Source of the DNA: Fluoribacter gormanii
GTDB lineage: Bacteria > Pseudomonadota > Gammaproteobacteria > Legionellales > Legionellaceae
Length of the DNA: 64,000 nucleotides
Direction: 5' to 3'
Assembly: GCF_900156395.1 (NCBI RefSeq)
Contig: NZ_FTNL01000003.1
Span: forward strand, 1 to 64,000
Made by a program: the position numbers and the translations under genes. Positions 1 to 8,142 of the stretch are shown piece after piece. The notes below the pieces were generated by a model. That model saw only the letters and a list, made by a program, of their open reading frames with translations, was not told where the DNA came from and made no database searches. The number at the start of each line of letters is the position of its first letter. The stretch's first letter is position 1.

Positions 1-307
1 AAATGTTTTTTTACATGACTGTATCCGAGATACACCGCAGGAGATCCCTCACCCTCGCTGCGATCGGGTTCGGGATGACGTGTGGAGTTACGGCTAAACT
101 CATTAAAGTTACTTATTAGAACACTTTGTCCGGATATGTTTCAGCGTCTTGTTGTTTTATCACGATATATTGATTAAAAACGATAGCATGCACAATGTGG
201 CTATAGCTTATAAAACCAAACCTTAAGCCTCTCATTATCTATACATATTCTAAAAATACTGTTATAACTATATAGTTTTAAAGTAAATATCACTTAATTT
301 TAAGAGT
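1..307. other. Non-coding stretch with a GTCATCCC-type palindrome
   Basis: I see no convincing gene here. Positions 44-76 form an imperfect hairpin: ATCCC (44-48) and ACCC (51-54) pair with GGGT (66-69) and GGGAT (72-76). Read on the minus strand it begins CGTCATCCCGAACC, which resembles the dispersed GTCATCCC-type intergenic repeats common in many bacterial genomes. The rest is AT-rich and probably contains the promoter of the following gene, but no clear -35/-10 pair stands out. Confidence 0.5.
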
Positions 308-922
308 ATGGCTCAAATGTATACGCTGGGAAAATTAATACAAAGTCTTTTTCCATTAATTGCTCTAATACTCTTTATTATTGGAATTAAAAGAAAAGCT
401 ATTTATTACATCATTTCATCTCTTTGGCTTAGTCTTATTGCGCTCCTCATTCATTTTCAGTTCTCTGGAAATCAAATTTTCGGAACCTATTTTAACTATC
501 TTAACTCGGGAATATATTCGTTTAATTTAATTATATTGCTACTTGCCTTAATAGTAGTCATATCGCATTTAAGTATAAATACCACTACTTTTAAATACAC
601 ATATACCTTGATTAATGCACTTTTAGTTGTAGGAGCATTTGTTGTTATTAGTAACCTGTGGATTAATGCTTTTTTTATAGAAAATAAGATGGAAGGAACG
701 CCCATAATGCAAGTGGCCCTCTTTGACAAACCTGGGTATTGCGATAGTAAGTATGTATTCTATAAAATTGATCATGACAACTCAGTCGCATACCTTTGTC
801 CGAATCATTATGGCTTATTACCCTCCATTGGACATTTAGCAACGAGCCCAGATTTCATTGCAACACAATTATCATTGCCAATAAAAAAACAAATGCTACT
901 AAAGCAAAAAAATAAAAGTTAA
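308..922 (+). CDS. Unknown polytopic membrane protein, 204 aa
   Basis: I do not recognise this protein with confidence. The N-terminal two thirds is strongly hydrophobic, with likely membrane helices near residues 8-27, 31-51, 68-90 and 96-122. A soluble C-terminal part (about 125-204) contains two cysteines (C144, C164) and ends in a lysine-rich tail. ATG 308 and ATG 317 are both possible starts, and neither has a strong ribosome binding site. Size and layout remind me of LssZ, a small membrane protein of the Legionella lss type I secretion locus, but no other lss gene is nearby and I cannot verify the match. It stands alone, 92 bases before the next plus-strand gene. Confidence 0.7.
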   Translation: MAQMYTLGKLIQSLFPLIALILFIIGIKRKAIYYIISSLWLSLIALLIHFQFSGNQIFGTYFNYLNSGIYSFNLIILLLALIVVISHLSINTTTFKYTYTLINALLVVGAFVVISNLWINAFFIENKMEGTPIMQVALFDKPGYCDSKYVFYKIDHDNSVAYLCPNHYGLLPSIGHLATSPDFIATQLSLPIKKQMLLKQKNKS

Positions 923-1014
923 ACGTATTGATACGTTCAAAGTAGAAAGTCAATAAAATAGAATAGAATAGGCGCTACATAATCCTATTTAAGCGAGAAG
1001 TCTGGGAGGTTAAA

Positions 1015-1776
1015 TTGTTCTTTGTATTAATATTTGATAACATGCCAACAATCCATCACTTTAGTATTTCTATGAAACGGTTATTTGCATTTGTCATAAT
1101 GATATTTAGCCTTAATTGCTATGCTATGGCTCCTAAGCTTAATTGGGATCAAGCAGTAGACCGAGCAATAAAACGATATGGCTTGCGTGTTGAACCGCAA
1201 CTTAAATCTTATTTCTCCAAAGCAAAGGTAAGTTACCCGCCAAGTAATATTGCTTTACTTGCTTTTAAATCAGAAAGAAAAGTGGAACTCTGGGCTAAAA
1301 ACTCTAACCAATCATGGAAACATATTCATGACTACCCTTTAACCGGATTCAGTGGTCGTCTAGGCCCCAAGTTACGTGAAAATGATAAACAAATTCCTGA
1401 GGGGGTCTATAAATTAGTCAATTTTAATCCATTCAGTAGCATGCATTTGTCTATGATGATTAATTATCCCAATAATTTTGATAAACAAAAAGGTTATCAA
1501 GATGGAAGAAGAAATTTAGGCAATAATATTTTTATTCACGGGAAAAACTTATCTGTGGGTTGTTTAGCTGTAGGTGATCTAGCCATAGATCAGCTTTTTA
1601 TCTTGGCACGACGCGTTGGTTTAAATAATATTCAGGTAATTATCGCGCCTAACGATTTACGTAAGGGCAAGCCGTCTACCACTACATTTGCACAACCGAG
1701 ATGGCTTCCTGAGTTATATAAGCAAATTGCAGAATCATTAAAACCTTTTGATAAGGAAAAAAATTATACTGCTTAA
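1015..1776 (+). CDS. Exported L,D-transpeptidase (YkuD/YafK type)
   Basis: A probable periplasmic L,D-transpeptidase, a family that makes or cuts peptidoglycan cross-links or anchors proteins to the wall. The signature is IHGKNLSVGCLAVG at about 174-187, with H175, S180 and the catalytic C183. This spacing is closer to the YafK-like branch than to classical ErfK/YbiS. A typical signal peptide starts at residue 20 (MKRLFAF) and ends near CYA. The start is uncertain: TTG 1015 sits 4 bases behind a good GGGAGGT site at 1004-1010, while ATG 1072 would start exactly at the signal peptide but has no clear ribosome binding site. A second, unrelated-looking member lies at 59845-60318. Confidence 0.82.
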   Translation: MFFVLIFDNMPTIHHFSISMKRLFAFVIMIFSLNCYAMAPKLNWDQAVDRAIKRYGLRVEPQLKSYFSKAKVSYPPSNIALLAFKSERKVELWAKNSNQSWKHIHDYPLTGFSGRLGPKLRENDKQIPEGVYKLVNFNPFSSMHLSMMINYPNNFDKQKGYQDGRRNLGNNIFIHGKNLSVGCLAVGDLAIDQLFILARRVGLNNIQVIIAPNDLRKGKPSTTTFAQPRWLPELYKQIAESLKPFDKEKNYTA

Positions 1777-1800
1777 AATCTAATGTAGCATCGAAACTCG

Positions 1801-1865
1801 TAGCCCGGGTTAGCGCAGCGTAATCCGGGGAGCACACGCAATTACGCTGCGCTAATCTAGGGCTA
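1801..1865. repeat. Imperfect palindrome between convergent genes
   Basis: TTAGCGCAGCGTAA (left arm) pairs with TTACGCTGCGCTAA (right arm). The outer TAGCCC and GGGCTA extend the pairing, giving a cruciform-capable element of about 65 bases. It lies between the convergent ends of the L,D-transpeptidase gene and rluB, so it could act as a two-way terminator. It is the best-formed member of a repeat family seen again at about 14610, 19644, 38161, 47962 and 58184. Confidence 0.75.
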
Positions 1866-1877
1866 CAAAAAGCACCA

Positions 1878-2618
1878 TCACTCTTTGGGCAAAGAAGCTA
1901 AAAAATCAGTAACCTCTTTAGGTGTTAATTCATAACATTGTCCCCGTGACAAATATCTTGGCATAGTTAATACACCATAGCGAATGCGTATCAATCGGCT
2001 TACTTCCACACCTTGCGATTCCCATAATCGCCGCACTTCCCTATTGCGTCCTTCATTTAATGTCACATGATACCAGGAGTTCGAACCTTCCCCACCTCGA
2101 AATTCCAAGCGGGTAAATTTAGCTATTCCATCTTCTAGCTCAACACCCTTTTGAAGATTATTTAACGCCTCAGGACTAACCTGACCATGAACTCTAACTG
2201 CGTACTCTCTTTCGAGTCCATATTTAGGATGCATTAATTGATTTGCTAAATCACCATTATTGGTAAAAATGAGTAAACCAGAAGTATTTAAATCCAAACG
2301 ACCTACCTGAACCCAACGCCCCTGTCGCAAATGAGGTAAATGATCAAAAACTGTCTTCTCAAATTTAGGATCATGACGGCTAGATATCTCACCTACAGGT
2401 TTATTATAAAGCAGAATGCGTGTGTTTTGTCTTACTTTAAGTGGATTAGGAATTAACTTTCCTTTTACAGTGATCTTATCTTCGGCACTTGCTGAGTCAC
2501 CCAATTTCACTGGTTTGCCATTAACCTGAACCCAGCCATTTTCTATCCAACGCTCCATTTCTCGTCGAGATCCAAGGCCAGCTTGACTTAATATTTTTTG
2601 TAACCTTTCGCTGCTCAT
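1878..2618 (-). CDS. rluB: 23S rRNA pseudouridine synthase RluB
   Basis: Likely pseudouridine synthase of the RsuA/RluB/RluE group. In E. coli, RluB modifies U2605 of 23S rRNA in the peptidyl transferase region. An N-terminal S4 RNA-binding domain (about 3-50) is followed by the catalytic domain with GRLDLNTSGLLIF, in which D109 is the expected catalytic aspartate. NEGRNREVRRLWE near 190-202 is another family hallmark. The call of RluB over RsuA rests on similarity and on the location behind scpA-scpB, a common arrangement. The start overlaps the scpB stop by 4 bases (ATGA), so the two are translationally coupled. The gene ends just before a palindrome. Confidence 0.92.
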   Translation of the reverse strand: MSSERLQKILSQAGLGSRREMERWIENGWVQVNGKPVKLGDSASAEDKITVKGKLIPNPLKVRQNTRILLYNKPVGEISSRHDPKFEKTVFDHLPHLRQGRWVQVGRLDLNTSGLLIFTNNGDLANQLMHPKYGLEREYAVRVHGQVSPEALNNLQKGVELEDGIAKFTRLEFRGGEGSNSWYHVTLNEGRNREVRRLWESQGVEVSRLIRIRYGVLTMPRYLSRGQCYELTPKEVTDFLASLPKE

Positions 2619-3181
2619 TCGGTAATATACTCTTCATTAGGATTATGTAAAGTTAAGGCCTCCGTAACCTCGGGTAAGGTTGGAAGTTCCTTTAAATATT
2701 TTAAATTAAAATAATTTAAAAACTCTCTTGTAGTCGTATATACAGCGGGCTTACCCGCAACATTTTTATAGCCAGAAACGCGAATCCATTCTCTTTCCAA
2801 TAATGTTTTTATTATTTGACTACTCACTGCAACACCACGTAGCTCCTCAATATCAGCTCGGGTAACAGGTTGCTTATAAGCAATAATGGCTAAAGTTTCA
2901 AGCAAAGCACGAGAATATTTACTAGGCTTTTCAATTTGCATGCGAGCAACCCAGTTGCTATATTCTTTTCTGGTTTGGATGATAAAACCACTAGCAACTT
3001 GAACAAGCTCAAAAGATCGTGATGTGTAGTCTTCTTTTAAGTCATTAATAATAACTGTTAAATGTTCCTTAGTAGGTCTTTGCCATTCATCAAAAACTTC
3101 TAACAGTTTATCTGTAGAGATTGGTTCATTAGAGCTTAAAAGTAATGCTTCAACTATGTTTTTTAATTCCTTTTCATCCAT
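2615..3181 (-). CDS. scpB: Chromosome segregation/condensin subunit ScpB
   Basis: ScpB is the winged-helix (kite) subunit that, with ScpA and SMC, forms the bacterial condensin acting in chromosome compaction and segregation. The central ETLAIIAYKQPVTRADIEELRG segment (about 92-113) is the family signature and belongs to a winged-helix unit; a second such unit precedes it. Length (188 aa) is normal. The gene lies one base downstream of scpA and overlaps rluB by 4 bases, so scpA-scpB-rluB reads as one coupled unit. No smc gene is in the window. Confidence 0.93.
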   Translation of the reverse strand: MDEKELKNIVEALLLSSNEPISTDKLLEVFDEWQRPTKEHLTVIINDLKEDYTSRSFELVQVASGFIIQTRKEYSNWVARMQIEKPSKYSRALLETLAIIAYKQPVTRADIEELRGVAVSSQIIKTLLEREWIRVSGYKNVAGKPAVYTTTREFLNYFNLKYLKELPTLPEVTEALTLHNPNEEYITE

Positions 3182-3182
3182 C

Positions 3183-3977
3183 TTATGCTGCCTGTAAATG
3201 TATTGGAGAAAATGCTTCGTTTTGTGTAATCACAACGAGTGATTGTCTCGCTAACTCTAAGATAGCTAACAAAGAAACAACCAATCCAATTCGTCCCTCT
3301 TCAATCGAGAATAATTGACTAAATTCCAAAACATTGTGCTCCTGGAGTAGTGACAAGACGTGGCTCATCCGCTCACGTACCGATAACACTTCTCGTGAAA
3401 TTTGGTGATGGCTTGTCTGCTCTTCTCTTTGTAATAGTGATTTCATTGCCTCAATTAAATCTTCCAAATGCACATCAGGATGAACTATTACTCGTTCAAG
3501 CTCAGAAGGAGCTATTTGAACTAGAAAATGCTCTCTCTCTTGTCGAGGAAGTGCATCAAGCAATTCTGCAGCAAGTTTTATTTGTTCATAGGCTTGGAGT
3601 TTTCGTACCAGGCTCATACGAGGATCTTCTTCCTCCTCATCATCACTAGCAGGAGGGGCCGGTAGTAACAGTCGTGACTTAATTTCTGCAAGCATTGCAG
3701 CCATCAGTAAATAATCAGCAGCTAATTCCAAGCGTCTACATTCCATCAGTTGGATATAATGCAAATATTGCTTTGTAATACTTACAATTGGAATATCCAA
3801 TATATCTATATTCTGTTTGCGGATAAGATATAAAAGCAAATCCAGAGGCCCACTAAAAGAATCTAACAGAACCTCGAGGGCATCAGGAGGAATAAATAAA
3901 TCATCCGGGAGTTCCGTAAGCTCCTTACCATCAATAATTGCTTTTACTTCTGGTTTGCTTGCTAATTCAGTATCCAT
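3183..3977 (-). CDS. scpA: Segregation/condensation kleisin ScpA
   Basis: ScpA is the kleisin that bridges SMC heads together with ScpB. The N-terminal FSGPLDLLLYLIRKQNIDIL motif (about 41-60) is diagnostic, and the C-terminal region has the expected winged-helix composition. The middle carries a very acidic run, SDDEEEEDPRMS, near 111-122, which is typical of the kleisin linker. Length (264 aa) fits. It is followed within two bases by scpB. Upstream, a 155-base gap with a hairpin separates it from trpS, so it may have its own promoter there. Confidence 0.93.
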   Translation of the reverse strand: MDTELASKPEVKAIIDGKELTELPDDLFIPPDALEVLLDSFSGPLDLLLYLIRKQNIDILDIPIVSITKQYLHYIQLMECRRLELAADYLLMAAMLAEIKSRLLLPAPPASDDEEEEDPRMSLVRKLQAYEQIKLAAELLDALPRQEREHFLVQIAPSELERVIVHPDVHLEDLIEAMKSLLQREEQTSHHQISREVLSVRERMSHVLSLLQEHNVLEFSQLFSIEEGRIGLVVSLLAILELARQSLVVITQNEAFSPIHLQAA

Positions 3978-4070
3978 GCTAATATCTCATTCTTATGAGG
4001 CTCTTCACAGAAACACTCTCAAAGATCGACATAAATCGGTGCATGTAAAAATAGATGAGGTAACGTGGAA

Positions 4071-4096
4071 CCTGGACGCTATTATATTCGTCCAGG
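4071..4096. terminator. Hairpin between trpS and scpA
   Basis: CCTGGACG (4071-4078) and CGTCCAGG (4089-4096) form a perfect 8-bp stem with a 10-base AT-rich loop. It lies just beyond the trpS stop on the minus strand. No T-run follows it in that direction, so it is either a weak or factor-assisted terminator, or a structured leader of scpA. Confidence 0.4.
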
Positions 4097-4132
4097 ATTG
4101 TTTATCAAAAGTACCTATATAACGTCCAAACA

Positions 4133-5350
4133 TCAATAATCAAGCCCCATAACTTCGCGTACAGTACTCAAATTTTTGCAAGCTACTTCTCGTGCAGCCT
4201 CACTTCCTTCAGAAACAATTCGTTTTACTGAACTCAAATCAGACTCATATTCTGTAATTGCTTCCTGAATAGGTTTTAACTCTTTATTAACCGCGTCAAC
4301 AACCGGTCGTTTGCATTCAATACACCCAATTCCTGCTGAGCGACAGCCTTTTTGCACCCAATCTTTTACTTCATTATTTGAGTAAATTTTATGAAATTGC
4401 CAAACTGGGCATTTTTCTGGCTCACCCGGATCGGTTCGTTTGACTCGTGCCGGATCAGTTGGCATAGTCAGTATCTTTTTCTCAACTTGCTCAGGCGGTT
4501 CCCTTAACATAATTGTATTGTGATAGGATTTAGACATTTTTTGTCCATCAGTACCAGGCATTTTGGCCGTTTCGGTAAGTAATGGATGAGGCTCTGGCAG
4601 AATAATTTTACCACTACCCTCTAAATAACCTAAGAGGCGCTCTTTATCACCAATAGACAGATTAGGTTGATCTTCTAACAAAGCTTGAGCTGTTTTAATT
4701 GCTTCATGATTTCCATGCTCCTGAAATTGCCGACGCAACTCAGTATAATACTTGCTGTTCTTTTTCCCCATTTTTTTAATTGCTTCGGCTGCTAATTCTT
4801 CAAAATTTGGTTCTTTGCCATATATATGATTAAAACGGCGCGCAATTTCTCTGGTAAGTTCAATATGCGATACTTGATCTTCGCCCACAGGTACATAATC
4901 AGCATGATAAATAAGAACATCCGCACTTTGTAATAAGGGATAACCTAAAAAGCCATATGTTGATAAGTCTTTTTCCTTTAATTTTTCTTGCTGATCTTTA
5001 AAGCTCGGTACTCGTTCCAACCATCCCAAAGGAGTAATCATAGATAAAAGTAAGTGCAATTCAGCATGCTCAGGAACCCAAGATTGGATAAATATTCGTG
5101 ATAATCCTGGATTTACTCCACAAGCCAGCCAATCCACAATCATATCCCATAAATGGTTTTCTATAAAACCTGGTTGATCATATTGCGTGGTTAAACCATG
5201 CCAATCAGCTGCAAAAAAGAAGCAATCATATTGATGTTGTAATTTAATCCAATTTTTTATTACACCATGGTAGTGCCCAAGATGTAATCTTCCACTGACT
5301 CGCATTCCAGAAACAACTCGTTTATTGGAACTAAATAATGCTGACATCAA
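4133..5350 (-). CDS. trpS: Tryptophanyl-tRNA synthetase (long form)
   Basis: Class I aminoacyl-tRNA synthetase that charges tRNA-Trp. The HIGH-type motif is HLGH at 23-26 and the KMSKS motif is at 271-275. At 405 aa it is about 70 residues longer than the E. coli enzyme. The extra sequence includes a charged insertion at about 180-250, before KMSKS, and a segment with cysteines (CRSAGIGCIEC, near 318-328). This is the longer subtype found in a range of bacteria. It lies downstream of yciO and upstream of scpA on the same strand. The start at 5350 gives MMSALFSSNK, and the second Met is equally possible. Confidence 0.94.
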   Translation of the reverse strand: MMSALFSSNKRVVSGMRVSGRLHLGHYHGVIKNWIKLQHQYDCFFFAADWHGLTTQYDQPGFIENHLWDMIVDWLACGVNPGLSRIFIQSWVPEHAELHLLLSMITPLGWLERVPSFKDQQEKLKEKDLSTYGFLGYPLLQSADVLIYHADYVPVGEDQVSHIELTREIARRFNHIYGKEPNFEELAAEAIKKMGKKNSKYYTELRRQFQEHGNHEAIKTAQALLEDQPNLSIGDKERLLGYLEGSGKIILPEPHPLLTETAKMPGTDGQKMSKSYHNTIMLREPPEQVEKKILTMPTDPARVKRTDPGEPEKCPVWQFHKIYSNNEVKDWVQKGCRSAGIGCIECKRPVVDAVNKELKPIQEAITEYESDLSSVKRIVSEGSEAAREVACKNLSTVREVMGLDY

Positions 5351-5374
5351 TATCCTCTTTATAATGTTAATTAA

Positions 5375-5995
5375 TTACTTAAAAGGTTCGGGATCACCCT
5401 TACCCTCTCTTATTATCACTGGATAATCACCAGTTAAATCAACTACGGTTGTGGGCTCTTGCCCGCAGTTACCGCCATCAATAACTAAATCAATTTGATG
5501 CCCTAACAGATCATGAATTGCTTCAGGTTCACTCAATGGGGCCTTAGCACCTGGAAGAATCAACGTAGTACTCATTAAAGGTGCTTCAAGACACTCCAAT
5601 AGAGCAAGTGTAATCATATTATCAGGAACGCGTAATCCCAGAGTTTTTCTTTTGGGATGCAGCATTAAGCGAGGAACCTCTTGTGTTGCATTAAGAATAA
5701 AAGTATAGGAACCTGGCGTAAAAGCTTTCAATAATCTGAATATTGGATTTGATACACGGGCATAAGTACCAAGTTGAGATAAATCACGACATACAAGAGT
5801 CATGTTGTGATTTTTATCCAATTGGCGTAATTTTCTAATGCGTTCGAGTGCGCCCTTATTACCTAAACTACAACCTAATGCGTAACCTGAGTCCGTAGGA
5901 TAAACAATTAGTCCGCCGTCCTCAATAATATTAACCGCCTTTCTCAATAAACGAGCCTGTGGATTATCAGGATGTAATGCAAAAAACTGACTCAT
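5375..5995 (-). CDS. yciO: YrdC/Sua5-domain protein, YciO type
   Basis: A YrdC-fold protein of the YciO branch. Relatives (TsaC/Sua5) make threonylcarbamoyl-AMP for the t6A tRNA modification, but the role of YciO itself is less settled. The N-terminus MSQFFALHPDNPQ and the segment YPTDSGYALGC match YciO closely. I placed the start at ATG 5995, because an AGGGG site lies 6 bases upstream and the family begins with MSQFF. A longer frame to 6019 would overlap the preceding PHP gene. This gives 206 aa. It follows the PHP-domain gene with 11 bases between them, an arrangement also known from E. coli (yciV-yciO). Confidence 0.9.
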   Translation of the reverse strand: MSQFFALHPDNPQARLLRKAVNIIEDGGLIVYPTDSGYALGCSLGNKGALERIRKLRQLDKNHNMTLVCRDLSQLGTYARVSNPIFRLLKAFTPGSYTFILNATQEVPRLMLHPKRKTLGLRVPDNMITLALLECLEAPLMSTTLILPGAKAPLSEPEAIHDLLGHQIDLVIDGGNCGQEPTTVVDLTGDYPVIIREGKGDPEPFK

Positions 5996-6006
5996 AAAGT
6001 CCCCTG

Positions 6007-6831
6007 TTAAATGTTCCATTCATGCCAAATAGGTGTACAGTTTACTGGTAGCTGCCTCTGACCGCCAAGCTTAACTCGCGAAGAAATATCACTATGATAG
6101 TCAGAACCAGAAGAAGCTAATAAATGGAACCGTAGGCATATCGCTGCCATTTCATTAATTTCAGTTACGGTCATCTCACCAGAAACCACTTCTATTCCTA
6201 CGCCACCAGCTTCTTTAAATTCGTTAATTAACTCATGCAATTTAGAGCGCGTCAATCCGTATTTAAGTGGATGAGCGATAACTGCTTGGCCACCAGCTGT
6301 GATAATTCCCTCAACCGCTTCGTGAATGCTAATCCAAGGAGTCGGAACATAGGCTCCTTTACCTCTCCCCAAAAATCGCTTAAATGCAGTAGCGAGGTCT
6401 TGCACTTTACCTTCATTAACAAGAAGTTGTGCAAAATGAGGTCTCCCCACTCGCTCATGTCCTGCTAATTCGCATGCCTTTAAATATGCGTCCGATATAC
6501 CAAACAAACCTAATGCCGTGCCAATTTGTTGCGCACGCTCTATTCTACTGAAATTTTGTCGTTGAATCAGTTCAAGGAAACCCGCAGAATGATTAATTTG
6601 ATAACCTAGAATGTGTAATTCGTGCTTTTTCCATCGGACACTAAACTCTATACCATTGATTATTTTAATTGATGTTGTAGAAGCCGCTTGCAATAATTCG
6701 GGGTAACCTGCGACTGTATCATGATCTGTAAGCGACAAACACTGAATCTGTTGGCTTTGTGCTCTTTGTATTAATTCTTTTGGACTTAAGGTTCCATCAG
6801 AAAAACTGCTATGACAATGAAGATCGATCAT
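6007..6831 (-). CDS. PHP-domain phosphoesterase (RNase AM / YciV type)
   Basis: A metal-dependent PHP-family phosphoesterase. In E. coli the relative RnmA (YciV, TrpH) trims 5' ends of rRNA and degrades 3'-phosphoadenosine 5'-phosphate. PHP metal motifs are visible: DLHCHSSFSDG at 3-13, SLTDHDTV near 34-41, AHPLKYG near 185-191, and SGSDYHSD near 241-248. Length (274 aa) is standard. It heads the minus-strand run yciO-trpS-scpAB-rluB and is divergent from the phoH-like gene; the 156-base gap at 6832-6987 should hold both promoters. Confidence 0.88.
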   Translation of the reverse strand: MIDLHCHSSFSDGTLSPKELIQRAQSQQIQCLSLTDHDTVAGYPELLQAASTTSIKIINGIEFSVRWKKHELHILGYQINHSAGFLELIQRQNFSRIERAQQIGTALGLFGISDAYLKACELAGHERVGRPHFAQLLVNEGKVQDLATAFKRFLGRGKGAYVPTPWISIHEAVEGIITAGGQAVIAHPLKYGLTRSKLHELINEFKEAGGVGIEVVSGEMTVTEINEMAAICLRFHLLASSGSDYHSDISSRVKLGGQRQLPVNCTPIWHEWNI

Positions 6832-6932
6832 GAATTAGTGTTATATCAAAAAGAATGATTGTAGCATAAATCTTGCAGAAGATGAGCGTTCTGCACTATT
6901 CTTGTAAGCCTATACTATATAAGACCAAAAAG

Positions 6933-6938
6933 TATAAT
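6933..6938 (+). promoter_or_regulatory. Possible -10 box ahead of the phoH-like gene
   Basis: TATAAT occurs here in a very AT-rich stretch upstream of the phoH-like start at 6988. I see no good -35 at 16-18 bases, so the assignment is weak. Other TATACT-like hexamers are nearby. Confidence 0.3.
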
Positions 6939-6987
6939 AAATACTATACTGATAATATATTACTTTATTAAGGAAAACCAAAAAATA

Positions 6988-7665
6988 ATGATTCACAATG
7001 TTCATCATGTTAAATTATGTAGAAAATCAATTGTTGCTCGAAATAACAAACAAGCTGACTTTCTCGATGCAATAGACCGCTTTGATGTAACTTTTGCTGT
7101 TGGTCCTGCAGGAACTGGCAAAACTTATTTAGCTGTTTCTAAAGCCATACAATGTTTTGAAAAAGGTGAAGTACAAAGATTGATTTTTGTAAGACCGGCA
7201 GTTGAAGCAGGTGAAAAATTAGGATTTCTTCCAGGAGATTTAGTAGAAAAAGTACTACCCTATTTAAGACCTATCTATGACGCACTATATGAAATGATAG
7301 GTTTTAAGGAAACACAAAAACTTATTCAATCGGATATTATCGAGGTTTTACCTTTAGCATTTATGCGTGGTCGAACGTTAAACGAATCATTTATCATTCT
7401 TGATGAAGCACAAAATACAACCATTATGCAGATGAAAATGTTCTTGACTCGTATTGGTTTTGGCTCAAAAGCGGTAGTAACTGGAGATATGACTCAAGTT
7501 GATTTACCAAAAGGTATTGATTCCGGGCTTGCGCATGCAGTAGGATTATTCAAAAAAATACCTGAAATTAGTATTCATACATTTACAAGTCGTGAAGTAG
7601 TAAGACATCCGCTAGTATCTAAAATTGTTGACTGCTATGATCATGCATCAACAGGAAAAAAATAA
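6988..7665 (+). CDS. ybeZ: PhoH-like ATPase (YbeZ), short form
   Basis: A PhoH-family P-loop ATPase linked to RNA metabolism and ribosome maturation through its partner YbeY. Walker A GPAGTGKT is at 39-46, and Walker B FIILDEAQ is at 135-142. The pattern VTGDMTQVDLP near 170-180 is a family signature. At 225 aa it lacks the N-terminal extension of about 90-100 residues found in YbeZ of E. coli. No coding sequence in any frame upstream could supply it, because only 156 bases separate this gene from the divergent PHP gene. The core is complete. The stop abuts ybeY directly, so the genes are co-transcribed. AGGA at 6971-6974 is rather far (13 bases) from the start. Confidence 0.92.
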   Translation: MIHNVHHVKLCRKSIVARNNKQADFLDAIDRFDVTFAVGPAGTGKTYLAVSKAIQCFEKGEVQRLIFVRPAVEAGEKLGFLPGDLVEKVLPYLRPIYDALYEMIGFKETQKLIQSDIIEVLPLAFMRGRTLNESFIILDEAQNTTIMQMKMFLTRIGFGSKAVVTGDMTQVDLPKGIDSGLAHAVGLFKKIPEISIHTFTSREVVRHPLVSKIVDCYDHASTGKK

Positions 7666-8142
7666 ATGAGTTATTATATCGATATTCAAAACGCAACTAA
7701 TGAATCACTACCCGTCCGCGAAGACGAAATAATCCGCTTGGCATCTCTGGCTTTAAGAGATTATCAACAAGAAGCGGAGCTCACCGTTCGCCTGGTTACT
7801 CCAGAAGAAATGATTCATTTAAATCATACATACAGAAAGCAAAATAAAACCACGAATGTTTTGGCATTTCCGAGTGAATTACCTCCAGAAATACAGTTGG
7901 AATGCCCATTATTAGGCGATGTTATCATTTGCCCACAGGTTTTATTAGAAGAAAGCAAGCAACTTAAAAAAACTTTAGAATCACATTGGGCATTGATTTT
8001 GATCCATGGAATATTGCATTTATTAGGCTATGATCATATTAAGGATGATGAGGCAGCCATAATGCAGGCTATTGAGATTAAATTATTAGCTGAGCTTGGA
8101 TTTCCTAATCCTTACGATGCAGAGGGTAATGAACTTGAATAG
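7666..8142 (+). CDS. ybeY: Endoribonuclease/rRNA maturation factor YbeY
   Basis: YbeY is a metal-dependent endoribonuclease needed for 16S rRNA 3'-end maturation and ribosome quality control. The zinc site HGILHLLGYDH is present with H114, H118 and H124. Length (158 aa) is normal. It starts immediately after the phoH-like stop and overlaps the N-terminal codons of ybeX by 14 bases. This is the conserved ybeZ-ybeY-ybeX order. Confidence 0.95.
   Translation: MSYYIDIQNATNESLPVREDEIIRLASLALRDYQQEAELTVRLVTPEEMIHLNHTYRKQNKTTNVLAFPSELPPEIQLECPLLGDVIICPQVLLEESKQLKKTLESHWALILIHGILHLLGYDHIKDDEAAIMQAIEIKLLAELGFPNPYDAEGNELE

Noticed and set aside
3817-4122. Plus-strand open frame of 101 codons across the scpA start
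   Set aside because: Mostly antisense to scpA; no ribosome binding site and no family match.
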